DNA of 64,000 nucleotides. It comes from Cristatella mucedo. Taxonomy: Eukaryota; Bryozoa; Phylactolaemata; Cristatellidae. Of the stretch, positions 1 to 12,862 are shown one piece after another; the stretch's first letter is position 1, and each line of letters begins with the position of its first letter. The notes under the pieces are model-generated. The model was not told where the DNA came from and made no database searches. It saw nothing but the letters and a program-made list of their open reading frames with translations. Both the position numbers and the translations under genes were made by a program. The DNA is taken from contig WPIO01000046.1 in assembly GCA_009760855.2 (NCBI GenBank), positions 3,102,501 to 3,166,500 on the forward strand. Reading direction: 5' to 3'.

Positions 1-290
1 GCGGCGGGCGCCGTCGTAGTCGGCGAAGCTGCGCACCGGATGCTGTGCATCGTTTCGCACGCGTCGTCGAGTCGTCAGGTACTAGTTAGATGCCGAGTAG
101 GTCGGTGGATCGCGGCGCTGTGGCCTGCAGCGTCAAGGTTCGAAGCGACGACCGCAAGTCAACGAATCGAGCGCCGCGCGAGCGACGCTGCGCCTGCCGC
201 GTGCTCCTGCCGCCTGCCTACCCTTGCCAGCAAGCAACCGCGAGAATTTCGCAATGACTCTCTGTCTGTTCATGTGTGTCTGTCTGTCTA

Positions 291-345
<55 letters not shown>

Positions 346-640
346 TGGGTGGACTTGATCGGAACTTGTCTTTACGCGGCGACTCAGGTGTTGCAGCTTA
401 CGCGCGACCTCGCGCTCAAATCCGCCGGAAAGAATGAGCGACAGAGCGAACGGCCAAGTGCACAGCAGCTAGCCGAGGCAGAGGTCGCTGCCGTAGCGTG
501 CCGCCGACAGAGGTCTCCTGTCTGAAAACTTCAATCTGACGGTAGAGGTTGAGTGGCTTGACTTGCACATACGTTCGAACATGGTAATTCTCTCGGCAGC
601 AGCAGCGACCTAGTGGCTGGCGATAATGCACCTCTGTCTG
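1..640. other. Unassigned sequence with a TCTG microsatellite
   Basis: GC-rich at the left end, then a TCTG/TGTC tetranucleotide tract at about 262-350, then unique sequence. Open frames here run through the microsatellite and give Leu-Ser-Val-Cys low-complexity protein, so no gene is called. Confidence 0.6.
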
Positions 641-687
641 TAGTTCAGCAAGGACACGAGGTCACGTCGACTAAGGGACTTCGTGCT

Positions 688-908
688 GCAGAGTTTTTTG
701 ATCGCGACACTCACAGCCGATGCGGCTTTCTGTGCGAATACGGTGGCCAGCAGACTTCATCTCAAGCTGCAAAGTGAGAAAGTGAGAAGCAGAAAGCTGA
801 ATCAGGCGGGCAGTTGAGGCAGCACTGAGTTACGTTAAAGTAGCAGCGCAGGAAGGCTGAAGAGGTTGTGCCACAGTCGGCAGCGGGAGAGCAGACGTCG
901 TTGCGTGA
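688..908 (+). repeat. Dispersed repeat family X, copy 1
   Basis: About 220 bp that aligns by eye along its length with 10433-10650 (same strand) and in part with the reverse complement of 33205-33312. Shared blocks include CACTCACAGCC, GCGGCTTTC, GCAGTTGAGG, a CAGTCGGCAG block and GTCGTTGCGT. There is no reverse transcriptase similarity and no L2 tail hairpin, so it is neither L2 nor SINE1/2. Class unknown; it could be a SINE, an LTR fragment or a MITE. Confidence 0.7.
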
Positions 909-1317
909 GAACTACGAAAAGCGAGTTTCCCAGTCGGCCTGCAGAGGACGTGCAAAGAAAAAGCTCCGGTCGCCATTAGTTAGCGCCAAATGTTGCTGCC
1001 CAAGGCACGAGAGTGCTTTCTCCCTTGCAAAGTATCCGCACTATCCGGCCTTTGCAATGGACCGCCAACTTGCTTAGCGCTAATATAAAAAGTAGCCGTG
1101 TATTTGCATGCGCTGCCATTGTGGACGAGCCAGCGGCTGTAGTAGGTGCAACTGTCCACTGACGACGAAGTGCTTTCGTTGGCGCTGCGAGCTTGACGTC
1201 GTCGCGCGTAGCTCGCGCGAAATGAATTTGCTCCCATGTGTCCTTAAAGGCTAGATAAACAAAATTCTAGGTTTATAGACTTGACAGTAAGTGGTGAATT
1301 GCCCTGCAGCCGACTAG
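909..1317. other. Unassigned unique sequence
   Basis: No recognisable gene, RNA or repeat seen. Confidence 0.5.
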
Positions 1318-1497
1318 CCAGTGTGCTAACCCTTTGTATGTCACCCCAAATCATGGTTTTCATGCTGTTCATCAAGCATGATACCACTTACATTCGACCG
1401 TGTTTCCTTTGCAGCAAATGTAAAGTGCCTAGAAAGAGATTGAGTTCTCTGGGGCGCATTATTGAGTATATTGGTATTGCTATTAATATTACTCTAT
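1318..1497 (+). mobile_element. L2-like element, 3' end only
   Basis: Only the 3' UTR and tail of the L2-like family remain: a CTAACCCTTTGTATGTCACCCC block, the TTTGCAGCAAATGTAAAG box, then the hairpin region (AGTGCCTAGAAAGAGATTG...GGGGCGCATTATT) and a degraded ATT-rich tail. All sequence upstream is absent, as expected of a severely 5'-truncated insertion. Confidence 0.85.
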
Positions 1498-1620
1498 TGA
1501 AACGTTTAGATTTTAGGTCCAAACGTGCTCTCTACCCGACCGCAGGGCGTTACTGGTGCGGTAGTAAGTAAAGGCATTCGGCATTAGGCATTCCTCTTTC
1601 TTCGCCTCAACGATTCGGCT

Positions 1621-1681
1621 CGGTGGGCGCTATATCTCTGCTGGTGGGCGCTATATCTAAAGGTGGGCGCTATATCTCTGC
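1621..1681. repeat. 21-bp tandem repeat, three units
   Basis: Three head-to-tail units of GGTGGGCGCTATATCTCTGCT; the middle one is shorter and diverged. The GGCGCTATAT core recalls the end of an L2/SINE tail hairpin, so it may be an amplified tail fragment (inference). Confidence 0.7.
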
Positions 1682-1827
1682 TGCCCCCAAAGCGACCCGC
1701 GAATTGCAGTGTCGATGCGTCACAGAACGGGGGATGAGCTGCTTAGTCATCCTGCCATCCTGCGTTCTATCGTTGGTCCTAAAGATGACCCACGCGGCAC
1801 AATATAATGTCTGAAATATATAGCAGA

Positions 1828-2415
<588 letters not shown>

Positions 2416-3017
2416 AGAAGAGGAGAAGGCGAGAGTAAAAAGCAGGAGAGACGGCTACCCGTTTACTGTTTCGTGTTGTTTCTAAAACATTTCCTGCCAG
2501 AGCACTAGCACTCACCGAGTAACCCGACTGCGACTAGAATAGGGCTGTACGCTCTAGAGGCGCGCACGCATTTGACTCGCGCGCGCACTTGCACCCTGCG
2601 CTCGCTCCAGTGTCGAGACCGACGCCGCAGCTGCGGCCGCGGTCGCCGGTCAGTGCGCCGCCAGCCGCTCCGGAGAACAGCCGCTTCTCGGATTGCGTGC
2701 CGAGCCGCGGTCGGAAGCCGGACGAGGCTGCCGCGAGCACTTGCCACTTTGCAGACATAAACACGCCCGCACCGGCCATGCGTCGCGAATGGACGGCTGG
2801 CGTCTGACCATTGGGCACCCCCTCGCGCCGAAACGCGGTCACTAACGAGATGAATAGGTCCATTGAGGGCTGCGCCGGCCGCTGCGAGCTGACGGCGCCG
2901 CGAACCGCGCCTGCACAGCCGGCGATGCACCGTCGCCCTGACGAGCTTGCTTTCAATTCTGGCCGTCGGGTCAACCGACTGCGTTACGCGGCGCCCAGCC
3001 AGAAAAGCGTGCATCTG
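2416..3017. other. CpG-rich spacer between (GA)n and (CT)n
   Basis: About 600 bp of GC-rich, CpG-rich sequence with overlapping open frames on both strands and no recognisable domain. The symmetry of the frames argues against a coding exon. It could be promoter or island-like DNA. Confidence 0.4.
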
Positions 3018-3171
3018 GAGTCTCTATCTCTGCGTCTCCGTCTCTCTGTTTCCCTCTCTGTCTCTCTGTTTCTTTCTCTGTCTCTCTCTGTCTCTGTCTC
3101 TCTATTTCCCTCCGTCTCTCAATCTCTGTCTCTTTCTCTCTCTCTCTGTTTCTCTCAATGTCTCTCTCTAC

Positions 3172-3259
<88 letters not shown>

Positions 3260-3293
3260 CTCGGCCCCTCTCTGTCGCCATCTCTCTCTCATT
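3018..3293. repeat. (CT)n microsatellite block
   Basis: Pyrimidine tract with TCTG interruptions leading into a pure (CT)n core at about 3172-3256. Confidence 0.95.
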
Positions 3294-3539
3294 TTATGAG
3301 CTAGCCTTCCACTTTACCTTCGTATCTGCCTCCAGCTCTTTGGCTCTCTCGGGCTCAAGAAATTATCTTATTTTTAGCATTTCAGCATCTCCCTCGACGA
3401 CCGTCGCTCTTTCTGGCCGTCGTATAGATACTCGTCAGCACTAAAAGGCTCGCAGTCCGCGGCTAAAACATTCAGAAAATATCCTGAAAAGTTGTGCACC
3501 TCCATTAAATTTTCAGCGACCTCAAAAGGTTACAATGAC

Positions 3540-3772
3540 AGCCATAATAATCATAATAACATATTTGTGTAGCGCCGTCAGAACGTAATCTTTTTCTCAG
3601 CACTTGGCATAGGCTGCGAAAGAAGTATAACCGTATGGATTAGTGGTAGCGAACGCTGTGGCAACCTGTATAATGTGTTTAGTGGTAGCTTGCATAATGT
3701 CAAAGTGCTTGATACGATTAGCGGTAATTTGCAGAGTGTCAGCACGCATAGGCACAAGGTTGACTTATGAAA
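3540..3772 (-). mobile_element. L2-like element, decayed 3' UTR
   Basis: Reading the minus strand, the segment has the 3' UTR blocks of the L2-like family in order: a GTGTCAGCACGCATA box (seen on plus at about 3737-3751), repeated TTAGTGGTAGC boxes, then a degenerate tail hairpin (GTAGCGCCGTCAGAAC on plus) and an AAT-rich tail near 3545. Strongly diverged. Confidence 0.6.
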
Positions 3773-4504
3773 AAGCCAAACGAGATGCCGCCAGGTGGCG
3801 TCTGCGGAGGAGGCAGCGGCGGCGGCGGCGGACGCTCTTTTGAGGTTCAACGGTTCAAGGGAAGGCGCTCGGATATGAATACGGCTAAGGATAAATGCAA
3901 TTTTACTGCGACTATCGTATTGCCGACAGCTTGTCCAGACCGGGAGAATCGCGGGGCGCAGGTCAGGTCACAGGTGAAAGCAGCCTTCGCCAGTCCCTTT
4001 CCGGACGTGGCGATACAAGCGACGTATCTCGCGATGTCTGGCGAGAGACGCGCGCGCCAGATCCAGCAGCCGCCGCCTCCGCCCCTGTCTGGCGGCGGCT
4101 GGGTGCAGCAGCGGTGCAACCGCCGCCGCCGCCGCCGCCAGTCCGCTCGCGCGCGACGGCGGAGGCAGCTGCGGACCGCGGCCCTAAACCGCACAACTCA
4201 CCCAGTACCCCGAACCCAGCCTGCGGTCGGAGGCGCGCCTTTTTGCCGACGCTAACGAGTCGGTGCAAAAAATGGCTGCACTCGGCAGCTATCTGAATGA
4301 CGCAGCAGATAGCTGCCAGGAAAGTCGCGAAGACCGTTGCTACTTCTGCCGAGCCGCCGATACTGCGTGAGGGGCCATCCGCTGCTGCTGTCGCCACCGG
4401 TCCCGTCACGGCTGTTGCGAAGGCTCGTGCATTAGGTCAGTTTTAGCACGTCTGGCTACGGACCGCGAGCCACTACAGTGGTGCCATCGGCCTGTAGCTA
4501 AGAG
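3773..4504. other. CpG- and CGG-rich sequence, no gene recognised
   Basis: Contains short (GGC)n and (CCG)n runs around 3800-3830 and 4065-4145. Open frames exist on both strands and encode poly Gly/Ala/Arg/Pro; none resembles a known domain. Confidence 0.4.
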
Positions 4505-5250
<746 letters not shown>

Positions 5251-5479
5251 GTGGAGGACATTTTCTTAAAATGAAAACTAGCAAAGTCGGCTACCGACGT
5301 CAGTGGGTATACTATGGCCAATTGCTGTGCACACACTGCAAGTATTTACTCCCGAGCAGAAGTGCCCATGCTATTATCCCCTATTACTATAAAACTCAGC
5401 TTATACGATTCACAAGCAGATTTTAGTCTACTTTGTGTACCCTCCTCCAAATCTAAAGTCACATATGAATCGTGAAAGC

Positions 5480-7890
5480 TAAGACCCTAGACTTTGATCC
5501 TGTCCGCGCGAGAATATCTTCTTTGCCCCTGCTGCTCAATCCCATTGCCAACCTGTAATCATTGTTAGAATGCTACAAAACGACACTAGCTTACATGCTC
5601 GACGAGTTTGCACCTCTGACTAAGCACACAGTGTGCCCTCGCCCAGACTGCCTATGGTTTACCTCCGACATTAAACTAACCAGGACTGCTAAGCAAAAGC
5701 CTCAGAAAGCACACGAAGGATCAGGACTGACAGTCCGTCGCCAGGCATACCAGGACTACTGTAGGTCATGCCAATCGATCGTAGCAAAGGCCAATTCTAG
5801 CTTATATAAAAAAAATTTGAATCACAGATGTACGATCCAAAAATGCTGATGTCTACGATCAACCGTCTCCTTAACTGCTCCGGTTTAGCTCCTTACCTAG
5901 TGATCTCGTGGTAATCTTGTATCTAGTGATCACGTGGTAAGCTTGCTGATCGCTTCTCTAATTTTTTTGTGTCAAAAAGATAGGCAAAATAAAAAAGTCC
6001 GTCCCTAAGATGGAAGCTTCCCCCTGGAATCATGTCATTCAATGACATGCAGCACCTTGATGTTTACATTCTTGGAGGCCACGAGTGACCTCATCCTGAA
6101 GTTCGTATCCCAATCAACGGAGGCAACTAGTCCTCTAGACCGTATTCCAACTATCCTGCTTCTACAATGCATAGATCTGCTGGCTGCCGTGCATAACCAA
6201 CATTGCAAGTATTTCATTAGTCCCAGGTCATGTCTAAGCACTTTTCAAAAGGCTGCAGATAGGCTACTAGTCAAGAGAGTACCACTGGATTAAGAGAACT
6301 TGACCAACTTCAGTCTAGTCTTCCTTCTACCTTTCCTATCAAAGACACTGGAACCAGTCATGGTAGATCAGCTGAACTTATGCAGTAAAACATCAAGCCT
6401 AACTGATAAGTTTTAGTCTGGTTGTAGAGCTAATCACTCCAAGGAGTCGGCATTGCTTAGGGTGTATAACGACCTTCAGAGGAATGCAGACTTAGGTAGA
6501 GCCTCCCTGCTTGTTTTGCTCTCGGCAGATTTTGATACTATCGATTATGAAGTCCTTCTCGAGCACCTCTCATCCGGCCTGGCCATCACTGGCACTGCAT
6601 TGCAATGATTCAGGTCCTATCTCAATGAGAGACTCCATAGTGTTGATATGACCAGACAAAGATTATTCGAGAAACCCATGGGGTACCTCAGGAATCCGTT
6701 CTCGACTGGCTTCTTTTCCGGTTTTACGCTCCCCCCTTGCCGATGTGATAGCCAGGCACACTCTAGGCTTTCACATTTATGCCGATGACACTCAGTTGTA
6801 CACCTACTTTCATCCCTCCCTGGGCCTCCAGCACGCTGATATCTCTCAACTGCCATGCTGCATGTATTGATGATACCCACACATGAATGACAGCAAACTT
6901 TCTTAAATTGAATGATGATAAAACCAACTTACTAGTCATGGGAAAACCAAGTAGGATTAAGAAATTGGAAAGGTTAACGTTCAAAATCGGCTTGGCCAGC
7001 ATATCTCCTGTTGAATCAGCACGAAATCTGAGTGTCCTATTCCAAAGCGACCTTTAATTAGACGACCACATCAACTTCACTGTCAAGTCTGCCTACTTTA
7101 ATCTACACAAGATTGCTAAAATTCGGGCTTGCTTAGACATTGATGCTACATATAAATTAGTTCATTTATTTCTGGCATCCCATCTTGACTTCTGTAACTC
7201 ACTGCTTGCTGTTCTACCGGCCTGTGCAATCAGGCGCTTACAGTTGGTACACAACAGCGGACTAAGGCAGCTTGGCTTGTTTGTCGTTACCGTCACAGTT
7301 GCCACGTCGCACCGCTTCTAACCAGCCTGCACTGGCTCCCAATCAAGCAATTCATCGATTTCAAGGTTCTGTCACTCATTTTTAGGACCCTTCGTTCTTT
7401 AGCTCCAGCCTACCTGTGAGAACTACTCCCCCACCAGGCTAAGCACCTACCGCCCGCTTTTCTTAATCTAACCGTTTAGCGGCACATCGCACGAACATCA
7501 AATCTTTTGAAGACCGCGCCTTTAGTTTGTATGCTCCTAAAGCCTAGAAGTTACTCCCAAAAGAAGTCACGACACCTCCCCCCACCGCCATTTGTAAAGA
7601 GGCTGAAAACGCATCTGCTTATCACAGCATTTGCCGGGTCCATGCGTTATGTTCTGTGTGTGTCCTTACACGTGCTGAAACTGATTGTGATGCCGTATTA
7701 GTGGCCGTATTTGAATGCTGACCCTGCGCATCTTGCCTCAAACTATGCTATGCTTGTTGACAGTGAGAGCGCTACCAGTAAGAGCTCGGTCATGCTTCAT
7801 TCACAGCTTATGTAAAGTGTCTAGAAAGAGATTCAGTTCTCCGAGGGCATTACAAGAGCTTATATTTATTTTATATTATTCTTACATTCT
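5480..7890 (+). pseudogene. L2-like non-LTR retrotransposon, dead long copy
   Basis: The longest L2-like copy in the window. It begins in the linker between endonuclease and reverse transcriptase: a LLDEFAPLT-like stretch and a WFTSDIK motif at about 5562-5849, typical of the L2/CR1 clade. It then runs through the RT domain (FDTIDYEVLLEHLSS near 6530, a degraded YADD box near 6780, a FLKLNDDKTN-like block near 6903) and the C-terminal block (LHWLP-like near 7330, KSFEDRAFSLYAPKA near 7503-7545). It ends in the tail TGTAAAGTGTCTAGAAAG at about 7813 and an ATT-rich run. Many stops and frameshifts show it is inactive. The endonuclease domain is missing. Confidence 0.85.
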
Positions 7891-8899
7891 GATAAAGCGT
7901 ATTTATTCTAACCGCTCCTACGACCGGCTACTAGAGCAAGTGAGACGTTCGCACTCGATCGCTCGACTTCCACTCAAGGCCGCGTTGCCCACGAGGCGAG
8001 CTCAGGCTTTTGGCGGGACTGCGACCCGTCGGCACGTAGACGAAGGCCGTCAGTGGCCTCGCGCCTCGAGAGCTCCCGCCGCTCAGAGCGGCAGGTCGCC
8101 GCTCAGAGCGGCAGGTCGTCGCTCCGGTCGACTCAGCGGCGTCACCCCGCGGGTCGCCTAATCTCCGCCGCCGCCGCCTCTGAGCCGACGTCGAGGAAGT
8201 GCGCGAAGAGATAATGTTGGCTTCGAATTACCACCGGCCGGACGAGCGTGCCGCCAGCGGGTACCGGTCAGCCGGTGCGCCTGCAGAATAAGCAAGACTC
8301 GCGGAGCCGCGTCACGCGGGCTGATTAAGAGTCGACCTGCCGCAGCCGCAGCCGCCGCCGGAGAAGCTCGCTCTGAGAGCACGGTGACGAGTCGTGGTGT
8401 GCTTCGCCGCCGAGGCAGCAGTAGGCAGCAAGCGCTCTGCCTGAGCGAAGCGGCAGGAGAGGGAGTGGGCGAGGCCGGCGCTGATGGCTTCGCGGCCGCC
8501 TGCCAAACGGAGCGCGAGGGCCAGCGGCTGCAGAGCCAGTTGGATACAGACGTCCAATCGCACGAGCTCCTTCCCCCCAGACTTCCGGCGAGCGGGCCAG
8601 CTTCGAAGACTGCTCTTTGGAGTACGACACGAGTGATGTACATTGCGGACTGCACAGCTATCGCCACACAGCTTGGCGAAGGCGCACTGCTTCAAATGGT
8701 TGTGCGAGAAGGACGTCGAGAGGCGAGTCTCTAGGCTGGTTACCCGTCGGGGTTCCAGCATGGCGTCTTTCCCGAGCTGATGTGGCTGCGTAATCCTACG
8801 CTGCATGAGCCAAGAGGTTCTCCAAGCGCTAAAGGCAGCGAAAAGCCTGAAATCAGAATCCAACACTTCGCTACGTGTCAGCACCCCGATAGCAGAGCT
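7891..8899. other. CpG-rich patch, no gene recognised
   Basis: About 7960-8560 is CpG-rich with a short direct repeat (GCTCAGAGCGGCAGGTCG twice near 8083-8120). Frames are open on both strands, giving Ala/Arg/Pro-rich protein without a known domain. Possibly a CpG island at a promoter. Confidence 0.4.
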
Positions 8900-9000
8900 G
8901 ATGGGTGGCTTCACTGCAGCCTCAGCAGTTGCCTAGAAAGAGACTGATTGCTCTACGGGCGCTAAACCAACGCGTTATTATTATTATTATTTATTATAAA
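8900..9000 (+). mobile_element. L2-like element, 3' tail only
   Basis: TTGCCTAGAAAGAGACTGATTG, then GGGCGCT, then (ATT)n at about 8972-8998. This is a diverged copy of the tail hairpin and microsatellite end. Confidence 0.65.
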
Positions 9001-9649
9001 CAATTGAGGGGTGGTGGTCGCCTATACAGCCACGTCTTCATTCGCTTTTTTCAGTAATTCAGTAGAAATCTTGCAACAAAATGTCTGACGAACAAAGCGC
9101 TTATGAAACTGCTCCAGAAGAAAAGGCTTTCAAAAATGCAACCTTTTCACCTTATTTTGTCGCTGCACTGCTGCTGATACTGCTAGCCGAATGGCTTATC
9201 AGTGCGACCAAATGTGGAGCACAATGGCGAGCGCGTGTAGACACGACATGTCGCAACTGATGCCCGACCTTCTCCGAACTCTTCCGCATGCAATGAACAC
9301 CCACAGAAAGGATTGCAGAAACCCGCAGAAGCCATTGCGGAAATGAGGCCTCATTTCCGCAACGTTTCGTCCTTCAGATAACATTTTAAACATCATTTAG
9401 GCAGGCGCATGCTAGCAGACAAGAATCGTCTCTAGGCGTGCAACTCAGCGGCACGTTTCTTGCTAGGAGCGGCCTTAAAATGGGAGGCAACGCGAGCCTC
9501 TTCTTCGAAAGTCTATTATGGCAGAGTGTTCGCGGATTAAGTTATTCCAAACGTGGCATTAATAACATAGATACGAATAGTAATAGCGATACGCTTTTTT
9601 TAGCGTCCATATAGAATTGTATCTCTCTCCGAGCAAATTCCACGCACGT
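9001..9649. other. Unassigned sequence
   Basis: Unique-looking sequence. A near-perfect echo of GAAATGAGGCCTCATTTCC around 9339-9358 forms a short palindrome. No gene recognised. Confidence 0.4.
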
Positions 9650-9722
9650 AAATGAAGCATACCAACACGGTTAGGGGTAACGTGCACAGCGTCAGCACGC
9701 AGAAGCACGATTTGCAAGAAAA
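9650..9722 (-). mobile_element. L2-like 3' UTR remnant
   Basis: The plus strand shows GGTTAGGGGTAACGTGCACAG, then CGTCAGCACGCAGAAGCAC: two 3' UTR boxes that lie in the same order and orientation in the minus-strand L2 copies at 23615, 35745 and 57338. Tail and coding parts are gone. Confidence 0.55.
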
Positions 9723-10432
9723 ACCTGACGCTGCAAATGTAGGGTGCGGCGTAATTCTAAAGCTTAAACTAGTGGCAGTAACTCAAAAGTCGCGTCAGCT
9801 GCTAAAATGGGGCACGCGCCCAGCTGCAAGACTTTCGTCCCGAGCTGTATATATATGTTTAATGCTTTGCGAGCAGCCGCCGTGAACGGCTCCGATGGCT
9901 CGGACTAGGTGCGTGCGTGCGTGCGTGCGACCGCGAAATAGTCGCAGCCAAGGACTCGAGCCTTCCGCTGTGCGTGGAGGGGGCGTTCGTGAAGCGCGAT
10001 TCCGGACTGCGCTCGGCGTACGGATGCCGTCCGCAGGAAGTCGTCAATCCGCTTCGGCCATCAGCGACCTTCGGTCAGGTCTCGACGGTGCCAGGCGAGC
10101 AGACGGCGACGGCATGATGCCCTAGCCGCTAGCGGCGTGCCCAGCGTGGTCGCCGCGACCGGATGCGAAGCGCTCGCATTCGCGCTAGAGAAAAATGTAA
10201 GAAGCCGAAACGAGCCGTAGCCGCCGATGCGCGTAGGCAGGCTCGCGCCGCCGGATGGCCGCCAGCTGGCGTCTGCCATCGACGGCAAGGTCGCCATTGG
10301 TCGAGTGCGGCGCTCGCCTCGCTGCATTCCATCAGGGAATGATGGATGCAGTTTCCACATCTCTCTGCTTATATATGTATGTATCTCCGTCAGTAACTCC
10401 ACAAAGTCATAAAGACCATGTGGGTGTTACGC
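9723..10432. other. CpG-rich sequence with a short GTGC repeat
   Basis: A (GTGC)n run lies at about 9908-9928; the rest to about 10340 is CpG-rich. Overlapping frames on both strands show no known domain. Confidence 0.4.
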
Positions 10433-10650
10433 GGGAGAGTTTTGTATAGCGCACTCACAGCCTAAGCGGCTTTCGGTACGCATTCGGTAGCCAACAGACT
10501 TCGTCTCACGAAACAAAGAGAAAGTGGGAAGCATAGCAGAGCTAGGAGAGCAGTTGAGGTAGTGAGTAGCATAGAAGTAGCAGTTCAGGACCGCTGAAAA
10601 AGATATGCCATAGTCGGCAGTTGGAGAGTAGATGTCGTTGCGTAACAGGC
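10433..10650 (+). repeat. Dispersed repeat family X, copy 2
   Basis: Aligns with copy 1 (688-908) end to end. It shares a 27-base exact block (10546-10572) with the reverse complement of copy 3 (33266-33292). The left boundary lies near GGAGAGTTTTG and the right near GTCGTTGCGTAA. No coding potential or known family recognised. Confidence 0.75.
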
Positions 10651-11240
10651 ACACAGATAGCAGATAGCAGACGATATATAGCATACGACAGATAGCAGCA
10701 GACGACCATCGGCCGATCGGCCGGCCCATCGCCCCTCGCTGTCACGCGCGGGCAGCGTCGTCGTAAGCCAAAGCTTTGGTTGGTTCGTGCCTTACCGTAG
10801 CAACCGCTTTCATAGGAAGGGGCTGAAGGGGCGCGTCAGGCGGCGAGGTTTTGGGCCGGTTGCGAGTGGCCAAAGCTCGCAGGCCTCCCTCTTTCGGGCG
10901 TCTACGATTTTTGCGCCCGACAATTTCCGGCACTAAGCTTTTCCTCCGATCCGCATTCTCGAACGCAGCAGCAGCGCGCCCAGCTCTCCGCTCGGCAATC
11001 TCTCCGCTCCGAATCCGATCTCCCTGCGGTGAGGGTCCGATTACAATGTCTTCGCTAAAGCGCTGTGGGAAGAAACTAAAACGCGAAAACAGCAGCACTC
11101 CTGAGCGCCACGTTTTCGTTTGAGCGCGTCGGTTTTGGCGCGAGCTGTTCGAGCTTGACCGTCGATCCTCGCGCTCGGCTATCGCTCCCCTGCCCCCTTC
11201 CCGCCTACAACCCGGCAGAGTCAAGCAGCGTGGTCGCGCG
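10651..11240. other. Unassigned GC-rich region with open minus-strand frame
   Basis: A 181-residue minus-strand frame covers 10742-11287, but it runs into the 17-bp minisatellite, is rich in Arg/Ala/Ser, and matches no family I recognise. Plus-strand frames overlap it. Listed as non-coding until shown otherwise. Confidence 0.35.
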
Positions 11241-11378
11241 ACAGCGAGTCCACGAAAACAGCGAGTCCACGAAAACAGCGAGTCCACGAAAACAGCGAGT
11301 CCACGAAAACAGCGAGTCCACGAAAACAGCGAGTCCGTGCAAACAGCGAGTCCTCGCAGCAGCAGCAGCAGCAGCTAC
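11241..11378. repeat. 17-bp minisatellite (seven units) plus (CAG)n
   Basis: Unit ACAGCGAGTCCACGAAA, with units starting at 11241, 11258, 11275, 11292, 11309, 11326 and 11343. The last two are diverged and the array grades into a (CAG)n run at about 11357-11376. Five units are identical, indicating recent amplification. Confidence 0.95.
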
Positions 11379-12129
11379 TCCGTGCGCCGACGAAATATCA
11401 AACAGAAGACAAGCGGGATGCCGAGAGTAAATACTGAGGTTTGCACGCTGAGCCGCGATTCTCCAGCGGATTCGGGGCGAGAACGCGAAAAGGAGTCTAC
11501 AGGCAGGCAGCTGGTGGGTGGTACGTGGAGCAGTGCAGCGAGCCTTCTCGAAGGGCAAGGTCCGTGGCTCGCCGCCGCCGCTGCCGCCCTCCGCCGCGTC
11601 TACACCGGCGCTGCGCGACCTCACGCGCAGCTGTCGCGTTTCAGTTGTTCCAGGTACCTTATTGAATTACCCGTTGACCTTTAATTGACTGCCCGCGACT
11701 GCAGCGCGGCCACCTGTTCTCGCTGGGCCGGTGACAAATGATGAGAGAGTACCAATTAAGAGCTGCAGCAATGTTTTTATTACGGACCGCGGGCTAGCGG
11801 CTATAAATCACGCACCGCCAGGCCGACAGCAGACGCCCGGCGCACTCGGGCGCCACCAGCGGCTGCGGCTGCGGCGGCGGGCGCTGCGGGGGCAGAGCGC
11901 TGCGGCAGCTGATTTTCGGCAAACGGCCACCTTTCAACGGCAATAAGCGAGCGACTACTACGCACGCGCGGCGCGTCGGCGCTCGCCCCGGGAGGGGGAG
12001 TGACGCGTCGCTGTAAGGAAATAGGATTGACGCGCAGCGCCCGGGCAAGCCAGCCCTCGACTTCCGATTTCGTATTCGCACGAACTTGTATATATGTGCA
12101 TATACTCGATGCATATTTATATACGTACC
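11379..12129. other. CpG-rich sequence, no gene recognised
   Basis: Mixed GC-rich sequence with open frames on both strands (for example minus 11205-11624) but no recognisable domain. A CCGCCGCC-type run lies at 11570-11600 and a (GGC)-rich part at 11850-11900. Confidence 0.35.
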
Positions 12130-12184
12130 AATGCAGTGTGCGCATATATATATAAATATATATATATATGTATATTTATATTTA

Positions 12185-12253
<69 letters not shown>

Positions 12254-12334
12254 GTGTATGCATATATATATATATATGTGTGTATGCATATATATATGTG
12301 TATGCATATATATATATATATATATATGCATATA
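12130..12334. repeat. (TA)n-rich microsatellite with TTTATA and TGTATGCA variants
   Basis: About 200 bp of alternating TA with ATTTAT, GTGTATGCAT interruptions. The poly Tyr-Ile frames are artefacts. Confidence 0.95.
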
Positions 12335-12337
12335 TGA

Positions 12338-12450
12338 TTTAGCTCACTATTCAATTGCATTTCCCTTTGCAGCAAATGTAAAGCGCCTAGAAAGAGATTA
12401 AGTTCTCTGAGGGCGCTTTATCAAGTGCATTATTGTTATTATTATTATAT
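12338..12450 (+). mobile_element. L2-like element, clean 3' tail
   Basis: The cleanest copy of the L2-like 3' end. TTTGCAGCAAATGT is followed by an AAAGCGCC/GGCGCTTT stem (12380-12387 with 12412-12419) enclosing an AGAG...CTCT inner stem, then TATCAAGTGC and an (ATT)n tail. It inserted between a TA microsatellite and a CA microsatellite, and everything 5' of the last 110 bases is missing. Confidence 0.9.
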
Positions 12451-12632
<182 letters not shown>

Positions 12633-12754
12633 GGAGAGAGACCGAGAAAAAAGTTCAGAGAGAAGGTGACAGAATTTAATAACCAGATTAGTGGGCGAAA
12701 AGCGACCACTGGCCGCGATAAGAAGAAAAGCTACTATTGGTGCCACGGTGCAAC

Positions 12755-12808
12755 TGCTACTACTACTACTACCCATCTGCTGAACTACAACAACTACTAC
12801 CCATCTGC

Positions 12809-12862
<54 letters not shown>

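Noticed and set aside
10742-11287. 181-codon minus-strand frame as a gene
   Set aside because: It starts inside the 17-bp minisatellite, has biased composition and overlaps other frames; no family recognised.
11241-11378. Coding tandem-repeat protein
   Set aside because: Unit length of 17 shifts frame at each unit, and both strands are open; this is better explained by the repeat than by selection.
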